From assembly GCF_042453785.1 (NCBI RefSeq), contig NC_091667.1:35270001-35334000 (forward strand): a stretch of DNA of 64,000 bases, given 5' to 3'. The notes under the pieces are model-generated. The model searched no databases. It was not told the origin of the DNA and saw only the letters and a list, made by a program, of their open reading frames with translations. This DNA is from Malus domestica. Its lineage: Eukaryota > Streptophyta > Magnoliopsida > Rosales > Rosaceae. The translations under genes were made by a program, and so were the position numbers. Below are positions 10,751 through 22,338 of the stretch, piece by piece (positions within the stretch are counted from its first letter, which is position 1; every line of letters begins with the position of its first letter).

Positions 10751-13700
10751 ATGATTATCAAGAAGAATCTCAAATCCCAAATGCCGAGTCTGAAACGGTG
10801 CAGGCTCGGCGAGTCACCGGGTGAGGACGACGATAACTCGGGTAGGAAGAAGAGGAAGACTAATGGGTATTACCTTCTCAATCTGCTCGGCGAGGTCGCC
10901 GCCGGTATTATCCCCGTCAACCTCCACGGCTTGCTCGGCTCAGTTGGGGCCGCTGGTATTATCCCCGAAGTGTCCTGCTCCCCCGAGGATGAGTCGAAAT
11001 CGAAGCACAGAGAGTCAGCCGCCACAGCGAAGACGGAGGTTTCGCGGCCGCCACTGGTGAGGACGTCGCGGGGCCGAGTTCAGGTACTTCCTTCTCGGTT
11101 TAATGACTCGGTTATTGAGAATTGGAAGAAAGAAAGTAAGACAAGTGTAAGAGATTGTAGTTTAGATGAGGAGATTGAATGTAAAAAAGAGAAACCTAGC
11201 TTTAAAGCCCCGAAATTTGTTAGCCAAAATGCGAAAAAGATGAGAAGTGTGGATAGAATTGGATATAACAGTAAGAAGTATTCGGCTTTGTGCGAAGAAG
11301 ATGAAGACGAGGAAGTTGAGGGGAGTGTGCCGTTTAAGAGTTTCGATATTAGAAAGTATTCAACGTCACCAAGCACACTTTCGTCAATGCGTAAGCAAAT
11401 GGTTGAAGATGACAAGCGTGCAGTTGTGGAAATTGATGAAGAAGATGGTTTAGTGGGGACAGTGAAGGCTGCAAAGGAGAATGGCGAGAGGAAAGATGGG
11501 TTGTATGGACCTGAAGATTTCTATTCGGGTGATACAGTGTGGGCAATGCCTGGGAAAAATGAGCCTTTCTGGCCTGCCATTGTCATTGATCCAATGTCGC
11601 AAGCGCCTGAGCTAGTTTTGAGGGCTTGCATCCCCGATGCAGCTTGTGTGATGTTCTTTGGATACTCTGGGAATGGGAGTCAACGGGTATGAATTACTTT
11701 CCATACGGAGTTCATCTGTTTTTCTGAAATTGTGATGTTTTCATGATTGGAAGAGTGGCATTTATTATAGGATTTTGTATGATCTTGAACAGGATTATGC
11801 TTGGGTTGAACGTGGCAAGATTTTTCCCTTTATGGATTATGTGGACAGGTGTGTGTGGCTGTTGTTGTTTTGTAAACTTTTGAGTTGCAATTTGGTAACC
11901 ACTTTGTTGTTATGTAACATTTTGCTTGGTATAGGTTCCAGGAGCAGCCTGAATTGAACAGTTGTGAGCCCTGTGAATTCCAGATGGCAATTGAGGAGGC
12001 ATTTTTGGTGGAACAAGGATTTACAGAAAAGTTGATAGCAGATATAAATATGGCAGCAATGTACGATGATTCTCTACAGAGAGGGGTTCAAGAGGCTACC
12101 GGTTCAAATCATGATCTGGAACAGGCAAGTTTTCTCACAGCACTGTTTCCTGTCTTTTAAATTCTGTAGTTTCTAGGACACTATATTGAACATAGAATTG
12201 CTCAAACATCCAAAGATTAATTCAAACAGTTCTGATATCATCAGAATGGGGTTTGCTGATGGAAGTTTGGCTATTGCTTTGCTTAGTTATTGAGAACAGA
12301 ACTGTGCTTCATTGTGGAGATATCCAGTGTTGATATACCTTAGGTTCAAACTATATCTTCTTTTCCTTATTCTCTTAACTATTGAAAAGGAAAGGTTTTC
12401 ACTGAAATAGTAGACACTTTTCTTTTAGATTTCCAGTGTATTGAATTGGTTTATTTGAGCAGGATGTATCTGGGAAGAAGAATGACATAAGACCCTGTGA
12501 AGGCTGTGGCTTGTATGTTCCTTTTAAAATGATAAAGAAAATGAAGGATCCAGCTTCCGGAGGCCAATATCTTTGTAAATTGTGTGCTAGGGTTAGTATG
12601 ACCTACCTTGTGTTAGGTGTTATTTATTGGTTTTAATTTCTGTTCTTCATAAAAGTAAAAGAAGGGTTTCTTTGTGTTCAGGATATTGTGCATTGTTGAC
12701 AATACTTGCATCATTCTTATTGCAGTTAGTAAAATCAAAACATTATTGTGGGATATGCAAGAAGATTTGGAATCATTCAGACAGTGGAAGTTGGGTGAGG
12801 AAACCTACAAACTATGCTTGGATTGTGATTATCCATCCTATCTTTAGAGTGCAGTTCCTTGTCAACTTATTCTTATATATTTCCTTTGTGAGTAGGTTCG
12901 ATGTGATGGTTGTAAAGTGTGGGTGCATGCAGAATGTGACAAAATCTCCAGCAACCATTTTAAGGTCCGTCTATTATACTAAATACCTAAATTTGTTGTT
13001 TTTCTCTTTCATAATGAGTTTGAAGAGATTCTATACTTCCCTGACCATGTTATTTCCTTTTTGAAGAATTTGGGAGGCACTGACTACTACTGCCCAACTT
13101 GCAAAGTCAAGTTTAATTTTGAATTATCAGATTCTGAAAAGGGACAAGCAAATGTAAAGTAAGTCTATTTGACTTTTAATCTTAGGAGTGAATTGGTTTT
13201 TTTTTCTTACCAACTTGTCCCTAATGATTATAGAGTTTTTGGTGCAGATGGAGTAAAAATAATGGTCAGTTGGCGCTTCCTAACAAGGTTACTGTTCTTT
13301 GCAACGGCGTGGAAGGCATTTATTTTCCAAGTCTTCACTCGTAAGAATAGGAATGAATGGTTTTCGTTTTTGGTTAGGACTTTTAGTTGGTATTAGTCTT
13401 GCTGGTTAAATTCATGTTACTTAATCATTACATATTTCACCTTGATAAGGAAGTCAATTTGACATTTACTTTGGTTGGGCATCTGAAAATATTTTATTTA
13501 TGCATTTTCTTTCTTATGTTTTAGTGTTGTGTGCAAGTGCGGCTTCTGTGGGGCAGAAAAGCAAGCACTTAGTGAATGGGAGCGACACACAGGTTCCAAA
13601 TCGAGAGATTGGAGGACTAGTGTCAGGGTGAAAGGTTCCTTACTGCCACTGGAACAATGGGTACTATTCTTTGAGATTCATGTCCTACCTCCCCACCATT

Positions 13701-16700
13701 GAATAGTATGCCTGTGCCCTCTCAATTTGGGAAACATACTCAAAATGCAATCTCGTTTGACTTTGCAGATGCTGCAGTTAGCAGAGTATCATGAAAATGC
13801 TCTCGTGTCTTCTAAACCTCCTAAACGGCCTTCTATTAAAGAACGAAAGCAGAAGTTGCTTACTTTTTTGCAAGGTATATTTGTTTTCTATGTTTGTGCA
13901 GATAATTTTACATTTGATGTAAACTAACTGCATCTCTCTGCTTGCTATGACAGAAAAGTATGAACCTGTTCATGCCAAGTGGACAACAGAACGATGCGCT
14001 GTATGTAGATGGGTTGAAGATTGGGACTACAACAAAATCATCATCTGCAACAGGTATCATCAACAAGGTTCATTAGTTTTCATTATCAAATCATGATGTT
14101 GGAGGGCCAACTGTTTGATGCCCCTTAGAGACTCCATAGATTATAAAGGCATGAAAATAAAGCAAATGTCTAATGTTTCTTTTCAATCAGATGTCAGATA
14201 GCCGTCCATCAAGAATGCTATGGAGCAAGAAATGTTCGGGATTTTACTTCGTGGGTTTGCAAAGCATGTGAAACGCCCGAAGTCAAGCGAGAATGTTGCC
14301 TCTGTCCTGTAAAAGGCAAGTTTCTAGCTACGGTACATTTGTTGAGTCGTGCTCTATCAATACACCAAATTTCATTTAGCTATCTTGGTCTCATGTCTTT
14401 GATCTGATTGTGCTTATGCACTTTTTCCCTGCAGGAGGTGCTTTAAAGCCAACTGATATTGACGCGTTGTGGGTTCATATTACATGTGCTTGGTTCAGAC
14501 CCGAAGTCTCTTTTGCGAGTGATGAAAAGATGGAGCCTGCTCTTGGGATCTTGAGTATTCCATCAAATTCTTTTGTGAAGGTGGGTTCTTTGTTCTTGTA
14601 TATTGTTTTTTGGCTATTCCATTTCATACTGGTGATAATGTTTATGATATATGACATCTAATCACATGATTGACATTGTTCTCTCAAAGACTTGTATTCT
14701 TAAATGTAACAAACATGGTAATGTAAAAAAGTGACACCTAACCCTTCATATCTACAATTAGTGAATAAAGAATTGAGTTGTACGATAACTTTGACATAGT
14801 GGATCTAGAAATGTTCCAGGATGCATCGTGTCATTGATTGTGATTCTAGTTCTTTTAATTTTATCTTATGGAATGAACCCTGAAATATTTAGCTGATCCA
14901 ATCTGAGTTTTTTTTTTTTTTTGTTGGCATCTGCTTCAGATTTGCGTTATCTGTAAGCAAATTCATGGTTCATGCATGCAATGTTGCAAGTGTTCCACTT
15001 ATTACCATGCAATGTGTGCCTCACGAGCAGGTTATCGCATGGAGGTGAGTTACTCATTGCTCTTTGTTTGTTATCATTATATTCGTATTTATTAGTTTAT
15101 GGCGCATTCTGATTGTGAATCAGACTACCTTATTTCTGGTGATGTGTGTTTGCATTTGTTTGTGCATTCTTAATATGCAGTTGCACAGTTTGGAGAAAAA
15201 TGGAAAGCAGACCACAAAAATGGTTTCTTACTGTGCTTATCACAGGTTTGGGTTCTCGTATTGTCTTATGTCCTATTGCTTCCAAATTGTTGGTTTTCTT
15301 GTACTTATGTAAGTTCCTAACTCTTCTGTTTTTCATTTTTCGTGCAGGGCCCCAAATCCAGATACTGTTTTAATCATACAGACTCCTCTAGGAGTGTTTT
15401 CAACGAAAAGCCTTCTCCAAAATAAGAAGCCTGGTTCAAGGTTAATTTCATCTAATAGAACAAAGCTTGAAGAGGTTTTGACGGTTGAAACTACGGAGTC
15501 TGAGCCAGAGCCAGAGCCATTATCTGCTGCAAGATGCCGGGTATACAAAAGATTGAAAAATAACAAGGTATTCTACCTTGATGCCTAGTTGCCTCTACCA
15601 TAAACATTATAGTGATCATCAATTGACATAAACAGTTAGATTGTTGAATTATTAGATTGTTGAATTAGTTTGATCTGTAATTAGCCTCACGATTATTATT
15701 TTTTTCTGATTCTAGAGAACCGAAGAAGAAATCGTTGCCCACCAAGTGAAGGGACCTTCCCATCATCCCTTGGAAGCAATTCGAAGTTTGAACACATTCA
15801 GGGTTACTTTTTGACCTTTAAGAATTTGATGGAATAGATAGTCTTTTTTATGCCTTTTTATATGGGATGTAAAATAAATGAACCTCAAACTGACATTTTT
15901 TTTCAATAGGTAGTAGAGGATCCTCCGACTTTTTCATCTTTTAGAGAACGGCTATACCATTTACAGGCAAGGATCTTTCTCATTTCCCATTCGATATTCA
16001 ATGTTCATTTTCTTACTGTATGTATATGAATGCAGAGAACCGAACACGATCGTGTTTGCTTTGGTAGATCTGGGATACATGGATGGGGTCTCTTTGCACG
16101 TAGAGACATACAAGAAGGAGAAATGGTATGAAATTTGAACATTGTCTATCCTTAAGATTACCAGCTATTGTATCTTGAGAAATTAATCCATTTTGTTGAA
16201 AACAGAATGTACTAAGAAGCGTGCTTCTGTTTCAGGTTCTTGAATATCGGGGTGAACAGGTGAGACGTAGCGTTGCAGATCTTAGGGAGGCACGGTATAG
16301 ATCAGAAGGCAAAGACTGTTATGTGAGTTAAATTCTTTTCAAGTGGTTTAAACAATTACCTTCAAGTCAACTCTAGTTGTCTCTGGAGCTATGTGATTCC
16401 CAAGTTCTGCTGTTTCCAGCTAGAATTTCAGCTCTTAAATTCTCTGTGCTCTTTTTTCTTTCCGTTTTTGCTTCTTTTCTCATTGCTCATGTTTACTCTG
16501 CAGTTGTTTAAGATCAGTGAAGAAGTGGTGGTAGATGCCACTGATAAAGGCAATATAGCACGCCTGATCAACCATTCGGTAAGTCATTGTGGTGATTGTT
16601 AGGGTGCTGTTCTTTTGTGATTTGCTCCTCTACTGTTCTTCAATAGATTCATTCCTGTACTCGTTGCCAGCTTGTTTCTGTCGTCACTGTCACTCGTCTT

Positions 16701-17024
16701 TACTGGTTTAATATTATTGCCCATCTTTACTACAGTGCATGCCGAATTGCTACGCGAGGATCATGAGTGTGGGTGATGAAGAAAGCCGGATTGTACTTAT
16801 TGCAAAGGCTGATGTAACATGCGGCGATGAGCTAACGTATGTCTCTCCATTTCTCTTTCTCGCCATCTCTCAGTTCTTCACGAGGAACCTATTAGCTTAA
16901 CACTGCTGCATATTCCGTTGTTGACTCTCGCAGGTACGATTACTTGTTCGATCCGAACGAGCCTGACGAATTAAAAGTCCCGTGTCTATGTAAAGCTCCC
17001 AACTGTCGCAAATTCATGAATTAG
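10751..17024 (+). CDS. ATX5: Histone-lysine N-methyltransferase, ATX3/4/5 class (trithorax-like)
   Basis: Twenty-three exons join to 3,225 bases (1,074 residues): 10751-11686, 11793-11848, 11935-12124, 12463-12591, 12726-12794, 12896-12964, 13067-13158, 13248-13340, 13525-13660, 13769-13874, 13954-14053, 14191-14315, 14435-14580, 14940-15044, 15181-15245, 15348-15567, 15716-15802, 15910-15966, 16036-16125, 16236-16322, 16504-16578, 16736-16836, 16934-17024. Seen in order: N-terminal [16 protein letters not shown] with NLS RKKRK (32-36); PWWP from about 258 ([17 protein letters not shown]); PHD about 443-500; extended PHD about 636-806; SET about 932-1050 ([10 protein letters not shown], the NHSCMPNC pocket, ELTYDYLF) and post-[11 protein letters not shown]. 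The SET residues look intact, so it is probably an active nuclear H3K4 methyltransferase. Introns after exons 3, 12 and 18 begin with GC (AG|GCAAG); exon 7 uses an unusual GAAG acceptor. The length fits ATX4/ATX5; which of the two is uncertain. Confidence 0.95.
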
Positions 17025-17396
17025 TAGGATGATGATGGAGATATACCCACTCACTTGCTCGGCCATTGTTTGTCCGCAAGGAACAACAACTAACCCTCCC
17101 TCCATATACCAAATTTGTAATTTTGCCAAGGAAAAAAAAAAAAAAAAAGAGCAGAGAAAAGGAATATTGTATTTTTATTTTCTTTTTTCTTTGGACAAAC
17201 TTCCGAAGTTTAATAAAAGCTAATAGTTTTTGCCGGCTTTTCGGTTTGGGGTAATTTGTGTATATATCTGTCTATTACTCCTGAATTCTAATCGAACATT
17301 GTAGTTTCTTCGTTAGCGATGATATCAGGATAGCGATTTTAACACTCCTCTTTATAATAGAGTGTCTTGACATCGTCGTTTCTTCGTTAGCAAGGA

Positions 17397-17940
17397 TTAA
17401 TATGTCTTAATTGAGTGTTTCACCACCAGAACACGGCGTTTCAGTCCAATCCAAGTACTCTGCCATGCAGGATCGCTGGAGACAACTCGGTATCCTGCGT
17501 ACGAGTACCATTGGCGAGCACCAAAATCATCCTCATAAGCCTGGACGGCAAGATACTCAAAACCCCATTTTACTGAGAGCGCGTCACACGCTTTCTGCAC
17601 AACAGTTGCTATTTTCTTCGTCCTGAAACTCTTCAAAACAGCAATGCCGGACACGTAAAGATATTCCGGTGCCAGAGATGGGAGATACTGAAGGATAGCC
17701 TGGTCTCTGGACATCGTGACGCCCGCAACTCCCACAAGTTCTTGTCGCTCGGAAGTTTATATACAAGCCCAGAAAGCACTTCAGCCGGAAGAAGGTGAAG
17801 AAGAAATCTCCAGTTTGAGCATAAGCTGCCTTCCTCACCTCACCCCCATTTCTAAACAAACTCATGACCTTCCAACCAAACTCACTCACCAAATACTTGA
17901 ACTCTCCCTTTCTGTCAACAGCAAACTTCCCACTTCCCAC
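17397..17940 (-). pseudogene. Broken GCN5-related N-acetyltransferase (chloroplast GNAT type)
   Basis: The N-part (17940 down to about 17760) reads KGEFKYLVSEFGWKVMSLFR. The C-part (about 17755 down to 17397), in another frame, reads LVGVAGVTMSRDQ, YLYVSGIAVLKSFR, then AYEDDFGARQWYSYAGYRVV. Together they resemble the C-terminal two thirds of plant plastid GNAT acetyltransferases, including the acetyl-CoA loop region and the closing WIGLKRRVLVVK. A frame change falls near 17755-17765, where the frames switch beside an LYINF/GLVYK reading. Segments expected between KAAYAQ and FFFTFF, and in the loop before LVGV, are missing. No introns or upstream transit-peptide frame were found. It is most likely a decayed or partial copy; a sequencing indel alone would not explain the missing blocks. 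The recognition is from memory of the family. Confidence 0.7.
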
Positions 17941-18185
17941 AAACCCTACTTCTTCCTGATCGGCTGACGACGTCTAACTGCTGCTGCTGCATAGCACCGA
18001 AGAAGAAGAAGTTGTTTTACAAAAATTAGCTGGTCTAGAAAGAGTAAATCCATATGATGAAATTTCTGTGCTGACTTTTGCTGATATGCTGGGGTAGCTT
18101 GCTGGTAAATGATGATATTTTCTGCTTTGCTTTTGGTTTCTTTTATTTTTTATTTTTTATTTTTAGGTATAAACTTGTCATGAAA

Positions 18186-19457
18186 TTAATCAACAAGTAT
18201 AAAACCTCTCTTTATATACTCAAAACAGGAGAATGGTAAGTTTAGTACATTTTCCAATTCAAATGATTTGGATATCAGGGTCTCCATGATCACATCCCTG
18301 TTGCAATCCTCACCCGTAACCACAAAACCTCTGCACACGACCAGAGAAGAATTGCACAGCCACGGAACTGATACTGTAAACCCCAAACCAGAATCTTTCC
18401 CTCCCACTACCACATCCTTGTATGCCTGCAGGCAAACCCTCGAGACGTACTTTCCCATTGGCAAAGTTGGCTGCAGAACGGATGGTGCAGAACCGTCAGG
18501 GTTCAAGATATCAGAATCTGAATGAAGGTTCACCACAACTGTGCCATGATCCGGGTGAAGCCGGCTACTGAGGGCTTTTAGAAATGGGGAATGTGGATCC
18601 CATAACTTGCGTGGGAATATGTCTTCCCCATCATAAGCATCAACGAAGACCATATCATACTGAATGGTGGTGTTGAGAACGAAATCCTCAGCATCGGATT
18701 CATGGAGGAACAGCCTCTCGTGGATGCCTTTCCACATAACGGTGTCCATGGTGTTGGGTGTCACGGCACGCTTGCCTGATGGAGTCATAATTGAGAAAGC
18801 CGGAAATCCCATGGCTCGAACTGAGGCTGAGATAACAAGAGGGTCGATTTCAACTACATCAACAATAGCACCTTGAAGTTTACTAGCCAAAAACAACGGT
18901 AAGCTTCCGCCACCGTGACCAATGCACAATATACGAATATTTCCGGTCCCAGTCACCGCGTTCATGAGATTGTAATTACAAGATGCTATAGTGGCCAACC
19001 CAGCTGCTATCATACTCTTAAGATAAGGAAGAGCCAAGCAATGAGGCTGCTGCATAAGGGCGATCGATTCCGGTTCCGATCGCCGATAGGCAGCCAAAAC
19101 CTTAACGGTGCTCTGGCGGGTGTCGTCGTTAAAGCTGAGAGCGCGCCATTGATATCCGAGCACTCTGAATCTCTCGCTGTCCTGACGGCACTCCTGTATC
19201 TCTTCGTATCTTTGCTGCAGCCATCTCTCTGTCGACGCCCAATGGAGTTCGCTGGGTTTTGAGGAAGGATAGGCGACGACTGAGACAACGCCATTGCCTT
19301 TGTCGGATGTGGAGCGGAGGACGGTGTGGCCTTCGGATTCTTCCCCCCGCCACTCCGAGGCGTAGGACCAGTCGCCTTCGTCCTCGATACAGCGTCGTAC
19401 TGCGGTTGAGAGCTTCCGGAGGTTCAGTCCCGAGCTCAATCCAGCTCTGCGCCACAT
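18186..19457 (-). CDS. SAM-dependent methyltransferase, spermidine-synthase fold
   Basis: Intronless, 423 residues from ATG at 19457 (MWRRAGLSSGLNLRKLSTAV). The frame is open upstream to an ATG at 19634, but that extra 59-codon part comes from a local partial duplication and reads the repeated DNA in another frame, so the shorter start is preferred. The Rossmann SAM site is visible near residues 180-215: ILCIGHGGGSLPLFLASKL followed by VDVVEIDP (motif I and the acidic ribose-binding residue). Later come VFVDAYDGEDIFP (motif II-like) and LHPDHGTVVVNLHSD. The layout resembles the METTL13 C-terminal/spermidine-synthase-like group; the substrate is unknown and true polyamine synthesis is unlikely without aminopropyltransferase signatures. 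The Arg/Ser-rich, acid-poor first ~20 residues could be an organelle signal (inference). The nearest neighbours are a broken GNAT and a B3 gene, with no functional link seen. Confidence 0.8.
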   Translation of the reverse strand: MWRRAGLSSGLNLRKLSTAVRRCIEDEGDWSYASEWRGEESEGHTVLRSTSDKGNGVVSVVAYPSSKPSELHWASTERWLQQRYEEIQECRQDSERFRVLGYQWRALSFNDDTRQSTVKVLAAYRRSEPESIALMQQPHCLALPYLKSMIAAGLATIASCNYNLMNAVTGTGNIRILCIGHGGGSLPLFLASKLQGAIVDVVEIDPLVISASVRAMGFPAFSIMTPSGKRAVTPNTMDTVMWKGIHERLFLHESDAEDFVLNTTIQYDMVFVDAYDGEDIFPRKLWDPHSPFLKALSSRLHPDHGTVVVNLHSDSDILNPDGSAPSVLQPTLPMGKYVSRVCLQAYKDVVVGGKDSGLGFTVSVPWLCNSSLVVCRGFVVTGEDCNRDVIMETLISKSFELENVLNLPFSCFEYIKRGFILVD

Positions 19458-19635
19458 GGCCGTACCCCGCAGGAAGTGAAAAACCCTAATCCAGCTCTGC
19501 GCCACATGGCCGTACCCCGAGCTCAATCCAGCCCTGTATCTCCTCGTACCTTTGATGCAGCCATCTCTCTGTCGACGCCCAACGAAGCTCGCTGGGTTTT
19601 GAGGAAGGATAGGCGACGACTGAGACAACGCCATT
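19437..19635. repeat. Local partial duplication at the 5' end of the methyltransferase gene
   Basis: The ~100 bases at 19195-19295 (coding) recur at 19533-19635 with a few changes; both contain GCCATCTCTCTGTCGACGCC and GAGGAAGGATAGGCGACGAC. A second short block, CAGCTCTGCGCCACATGGCC, occurs at 19442-19461 and again at 19493-19512. Together they form a shuffled direct repeat upstream of the real start. It creates an in-frame upstream ATG that does not encode the original peptide. Confidence 0.85.
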
Positions 19636-19861
19636 GGCTTTGTTTTTGGTTTCTTTTTTTTCTAATAACTTCCCTTACATCTTGAAATTTATTATTCTCT
19701 ATAGATAGTATATGCCATTGAATTCTGCATTTTCTGATCCTTTGTTTATGTGGAGAGAGTGACGAAAAATTGGTACGAGGGAAGATAAGATGTCGTGTGC
19801 ACGAGTGGTCCTAATTTCTCTGCATGGTTTTAGGCCAGAAATAATGATGCCACGTGGTCAG

Positions 19862-20258
19862 GCCTTAGACCATCTCCAAATGATGTATCAAATTATAAGA
19901 ATCTAATTAGAATTGATGGTTGATGTGGTAATATGAAGACTTATGTCAAATTTTGTATTTTTCTATCCGAATTGTCAAATATTATTTTATTGTTTGAATA
20001 TAGCTTTAAATTGTTGTAATTATTAAAAAAAATGTTGAAACAAAATTTTAATTGGTTGAAATGTTAGTGGAATAAGGGACCTACTATTATTATGAATTAA
20101 AATTAAAATTGACATTGATGTCAAATTTGACTCCAAATCACATAGCCTTCAAATCCAGTCAGCAAATAACACTTCGGTTGGAGAGACTTTTGATTCCAAA
20201 TATGCACAGTGGCATTTCACCTAGAATTTTGACATCTCCTTTAAAGATGCTCTTAGGC
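19862..20258. mobile_element. MITE-like element with GCATCTCCAA-type ends
   Basis: The left end GCCTTAGACCATCTCCAAAT and the right end GATGCTCTTAGGC (inverse GCCTAAGAGCATC) form imperfect terminal inverted repeats around AT-rich non-coding DNA. Ends of the GAGCATCTCCAA type are common in plant MITEs. I could not fix a target-site duplication. Confidence 0.55.
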
Positions 20259-20687
20259 TTGTAGAAAACTATACATATGCACTACCAGTCAACACTAAGG
20301 AATTCTTGTGTACAACCAACCGAATATATGCAGCACTCATTATGAGCTTGATCATGAACAAGTCTGTGTGATACATAGAAAGGTTTTGGTTTTGTGTATA
20401 TGGTCAAACAGACAGTGTAGTACACCTTACTTTCTCTAGTTGTACTGAACTGTTGGACATAAGGTGTCTCTCCGATTTTGTTTAATTTTATTTCATGTCC
20501 ATAACAAAACTTAAATGTTGACCTAACAAGGAAAACCAAGTATTGAATAGAAACAAACTGATATAGTGAAGCTAAAAATCAATATCAAAGAAATACAAAA
20601 TTTAATCAAGTATATTAATTAATTGCATAAATGTAAGGGATTTATAAAAGCTTTCATCTTTTGGCATGTGAGTTTACAGTTTAGGGT

Positions 20688-21866
20688 TCAGAGTTTTCGT
20701 TCCACGTCCGCATCTTCTTTGCTGCTTCCACTAGGGTTGGGACTTGCATGGCCTCCACCAGGGTTGGGACATGCATAGTCTCCACCAGGGTTGGGACTTT
20801 CATGGTCCGACCCATTGATCACAGTACTTGCCGCACTAGCATTCCCGTTGTTTTCATCCTTTTTCTCTTCCATTATCTCAGTTCCTCCTCCGCTACCACC
20901 ACTTGTTTCACCTTCCACAGCTATTCTCCTACCCCCACTATCGCTGCCATCACTCTCCTTACGATCCCCTTTACCGCCACTCTCCTTAACCAAAACCAGA
21001 GCCAAGTGAAGCGCTCCATTAACCCGGAACGACCAAACCTGAACAAGCTGGCCAGGTTTGAGTTTGTTCCTCTGAGCAACCGCACCCCATTGAGTTCTCA
21101 ACACATACAGTTTGCTGCTTTTCATATGCCAGAGTCTCAAGTTTATATCTCCTTTTACAAGACCAGGGTCTATTAACTGAACCTTCATTGTTTGCTGTCC
21201 CTCAAGTAACTCCTTCTCTTTCGCTTCCAAGAAATCCATTGATACAATTTGGGCTTCAGGCATTGACAGTCTGTTTTCGCCGGGAGATATATCAGTCATG
21301 GTTATTCGCTTCTGTATCACCAAGCCCAGCCTAGTCCCCTCCAACCTTGCAATTTCTCTCTTGAATTCGTCAGGCAAGTCGTGATATTTCGGAGGCGTGG
21401 AAGGACTACCAATCGGTTCTTTCTTCTTCGGAGAGTTCTTGGTCGATCCCTTGGCTTTCTTGACATTGTTCTTCGGCATCACCTTTCGTTTCTTCCATCC
21501 CACGTCACCCCTACCAATAGCATTAGTCTCTCTCCGTGAGGACTCCATAGCAGAAGCCTTAAGCTTCGGCCCATCACACGACCTCTGTTTCTTCGGCGCA
21601 CGATCATCATTTATCCTATTGCTAGACCATTTTCTTTTCAGAGAATGATCTGTTCTAGTAGAATCGATAGGGGGCGACCTTTGTTTCTTGGGCGGCTCGA
21701 CTAGCATTGGCTTCTTGAGAGCCCCCTCTCTCATCAAAGTTTCTCTCTTTTGCTGCATTATCTCAACTTCAACCTCAGCAATTCTAACCAACCAGTCCAA
21801 ACGGGTAAAGTTCTGAGGCCACTCCGTCAAGCCATTGAAGTATTTTTCACTTAATAACCGCGCCAT
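20688..21866 (-). CDS. B3 domain protein of the DUF313 group (At5g24050-like)
   Basis: Intronless, 392 residues from ATG at 21866 (MARLLSEKYFNGL); the in-frame ATG at 21926 would add 20 residues that look like leader. The first ~190 residues are basic, with NLS-like KRKWSS, KKRKVMPKNNVKKAKG and PPKKQR. The B3/DUF313 domain follows: LPDEFKREIARLEGTRLGLV, ENRLSMPEAQI, QLIDPGLVKGDINLRLWHM, VLRTQWGAVAQRNKLKPGQL. B3 domains bind DNA in plant nuclei; the DUF313 subgroup is poorly characterised. The tail is Ser/Gly/Asp-rich and ends in a three-fold ~9-residue repeat (PNPGGDYAC, PNPGGGHAS), encoded by a 27 bp minisatellite at about 20730-20812. A degenerate relative lies ~2.6 kb further on the same strand. 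Target sites are unknown. Confidence 0.85.
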   Translation of the reverse strand: MARLLSEKYFNGLTEWPQNFTRLDWLVRIAEVEVEIMQQKRETLMREGALKKPMLVEPPKKQRSPPIDSTRTDHSLKRKWSSNRINDDRAPKKQRSCDGPKLKASAMESSRRETNAIGRGDVGWKKRKVMPKNNVKKAKGSTKNSPKKKEPIGSPSTPPKYHDLPDEFKREIARLEGTRLGLVIQKRITMTDISPGENRLSMPEAQIVSMDFLEAKEKELLEGQQTMKVQLIDPGLVKGDINLRLWHMKSSKLYVLRTQWGAVAQRNKLKPGQLVQVWSFRVNGALHLALVLVKESGGKGDRKESDGSDSGGRRIAVEGETSGGSGGGTEIMEEKKDENNGNASAASTVINGSDHESPNPGGDYACPNPGGGHASPNPSGSSKEDADVERKL

Positions 21867-22183
21867 CTTATCTTCTTCCTTTTCTTCTCGGAGAGATTGA
21901 AGAAGATTCAATTTGATGTAAAGCAAAGTATGGCACGAGCTTAGAACTTAGGACGAGTATAAAATGTATTGTTTTGGTTAAACCTGCAGGGGGGTGATTT
22001 TATAGGGTTTTTACAGTACTGATCAGTGTCTGATTAGGAGTTGCTGATCGACTAGAGACTTGCCCTTCAAGTATACGAATCTTAGGGTTTTAGGAAACCA
22101 AACACGCACAGGTTTAGTAATCCTTCCAAAACTAGGTATTGTAATTGCTCAAACATTGGCTATATGATTCTAATCGAGCTTGG

Positions 22184-22338
22184 AATTTCTAATAAAATCC
22201 GTATCTATATAGGAAACAAACCACTTTGGCTACAAACAAGAGGAAAATTGACACTTGTAAAATTTCTAATAAAATCCGTATTTATATAGGAAACAAACCG
22301 CTTTGGTCACAAACAAGAGGAAAATTGACACTTGTAAA
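22184..22338. repeat. Two-unit tandem repeat, 77 bp period
   Basis: AATTTCTAATAAAATCCGTA starts at 22184 and again at 22261, each followed by GGAAACAAACC and AAGAGGAAAATTGACACTTG. It lies about 320 bases upstream of the B3 gene start. Non-coding. Confidence 0.85.

Noticed and set aside
11080-11415. Minus-strand ORF in ATX exon 1
   Set aside because: Shadow of the acidic/basic linker of the ATX protein.
19458-19634. Longer N-terminus for the methyltransferase from ATG at 19634
   Set aside because: This part is made of a duplicated downstream segment read in another frame; the ATG at 19457 gives a natural N-terminus. Kept only as a finding.
20688-20812. Separate small gene in the PNPGG repeat region on the plus strand
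   Set aside because: The plus-strand reading is the complement of the B3 protein's repetitive tail.
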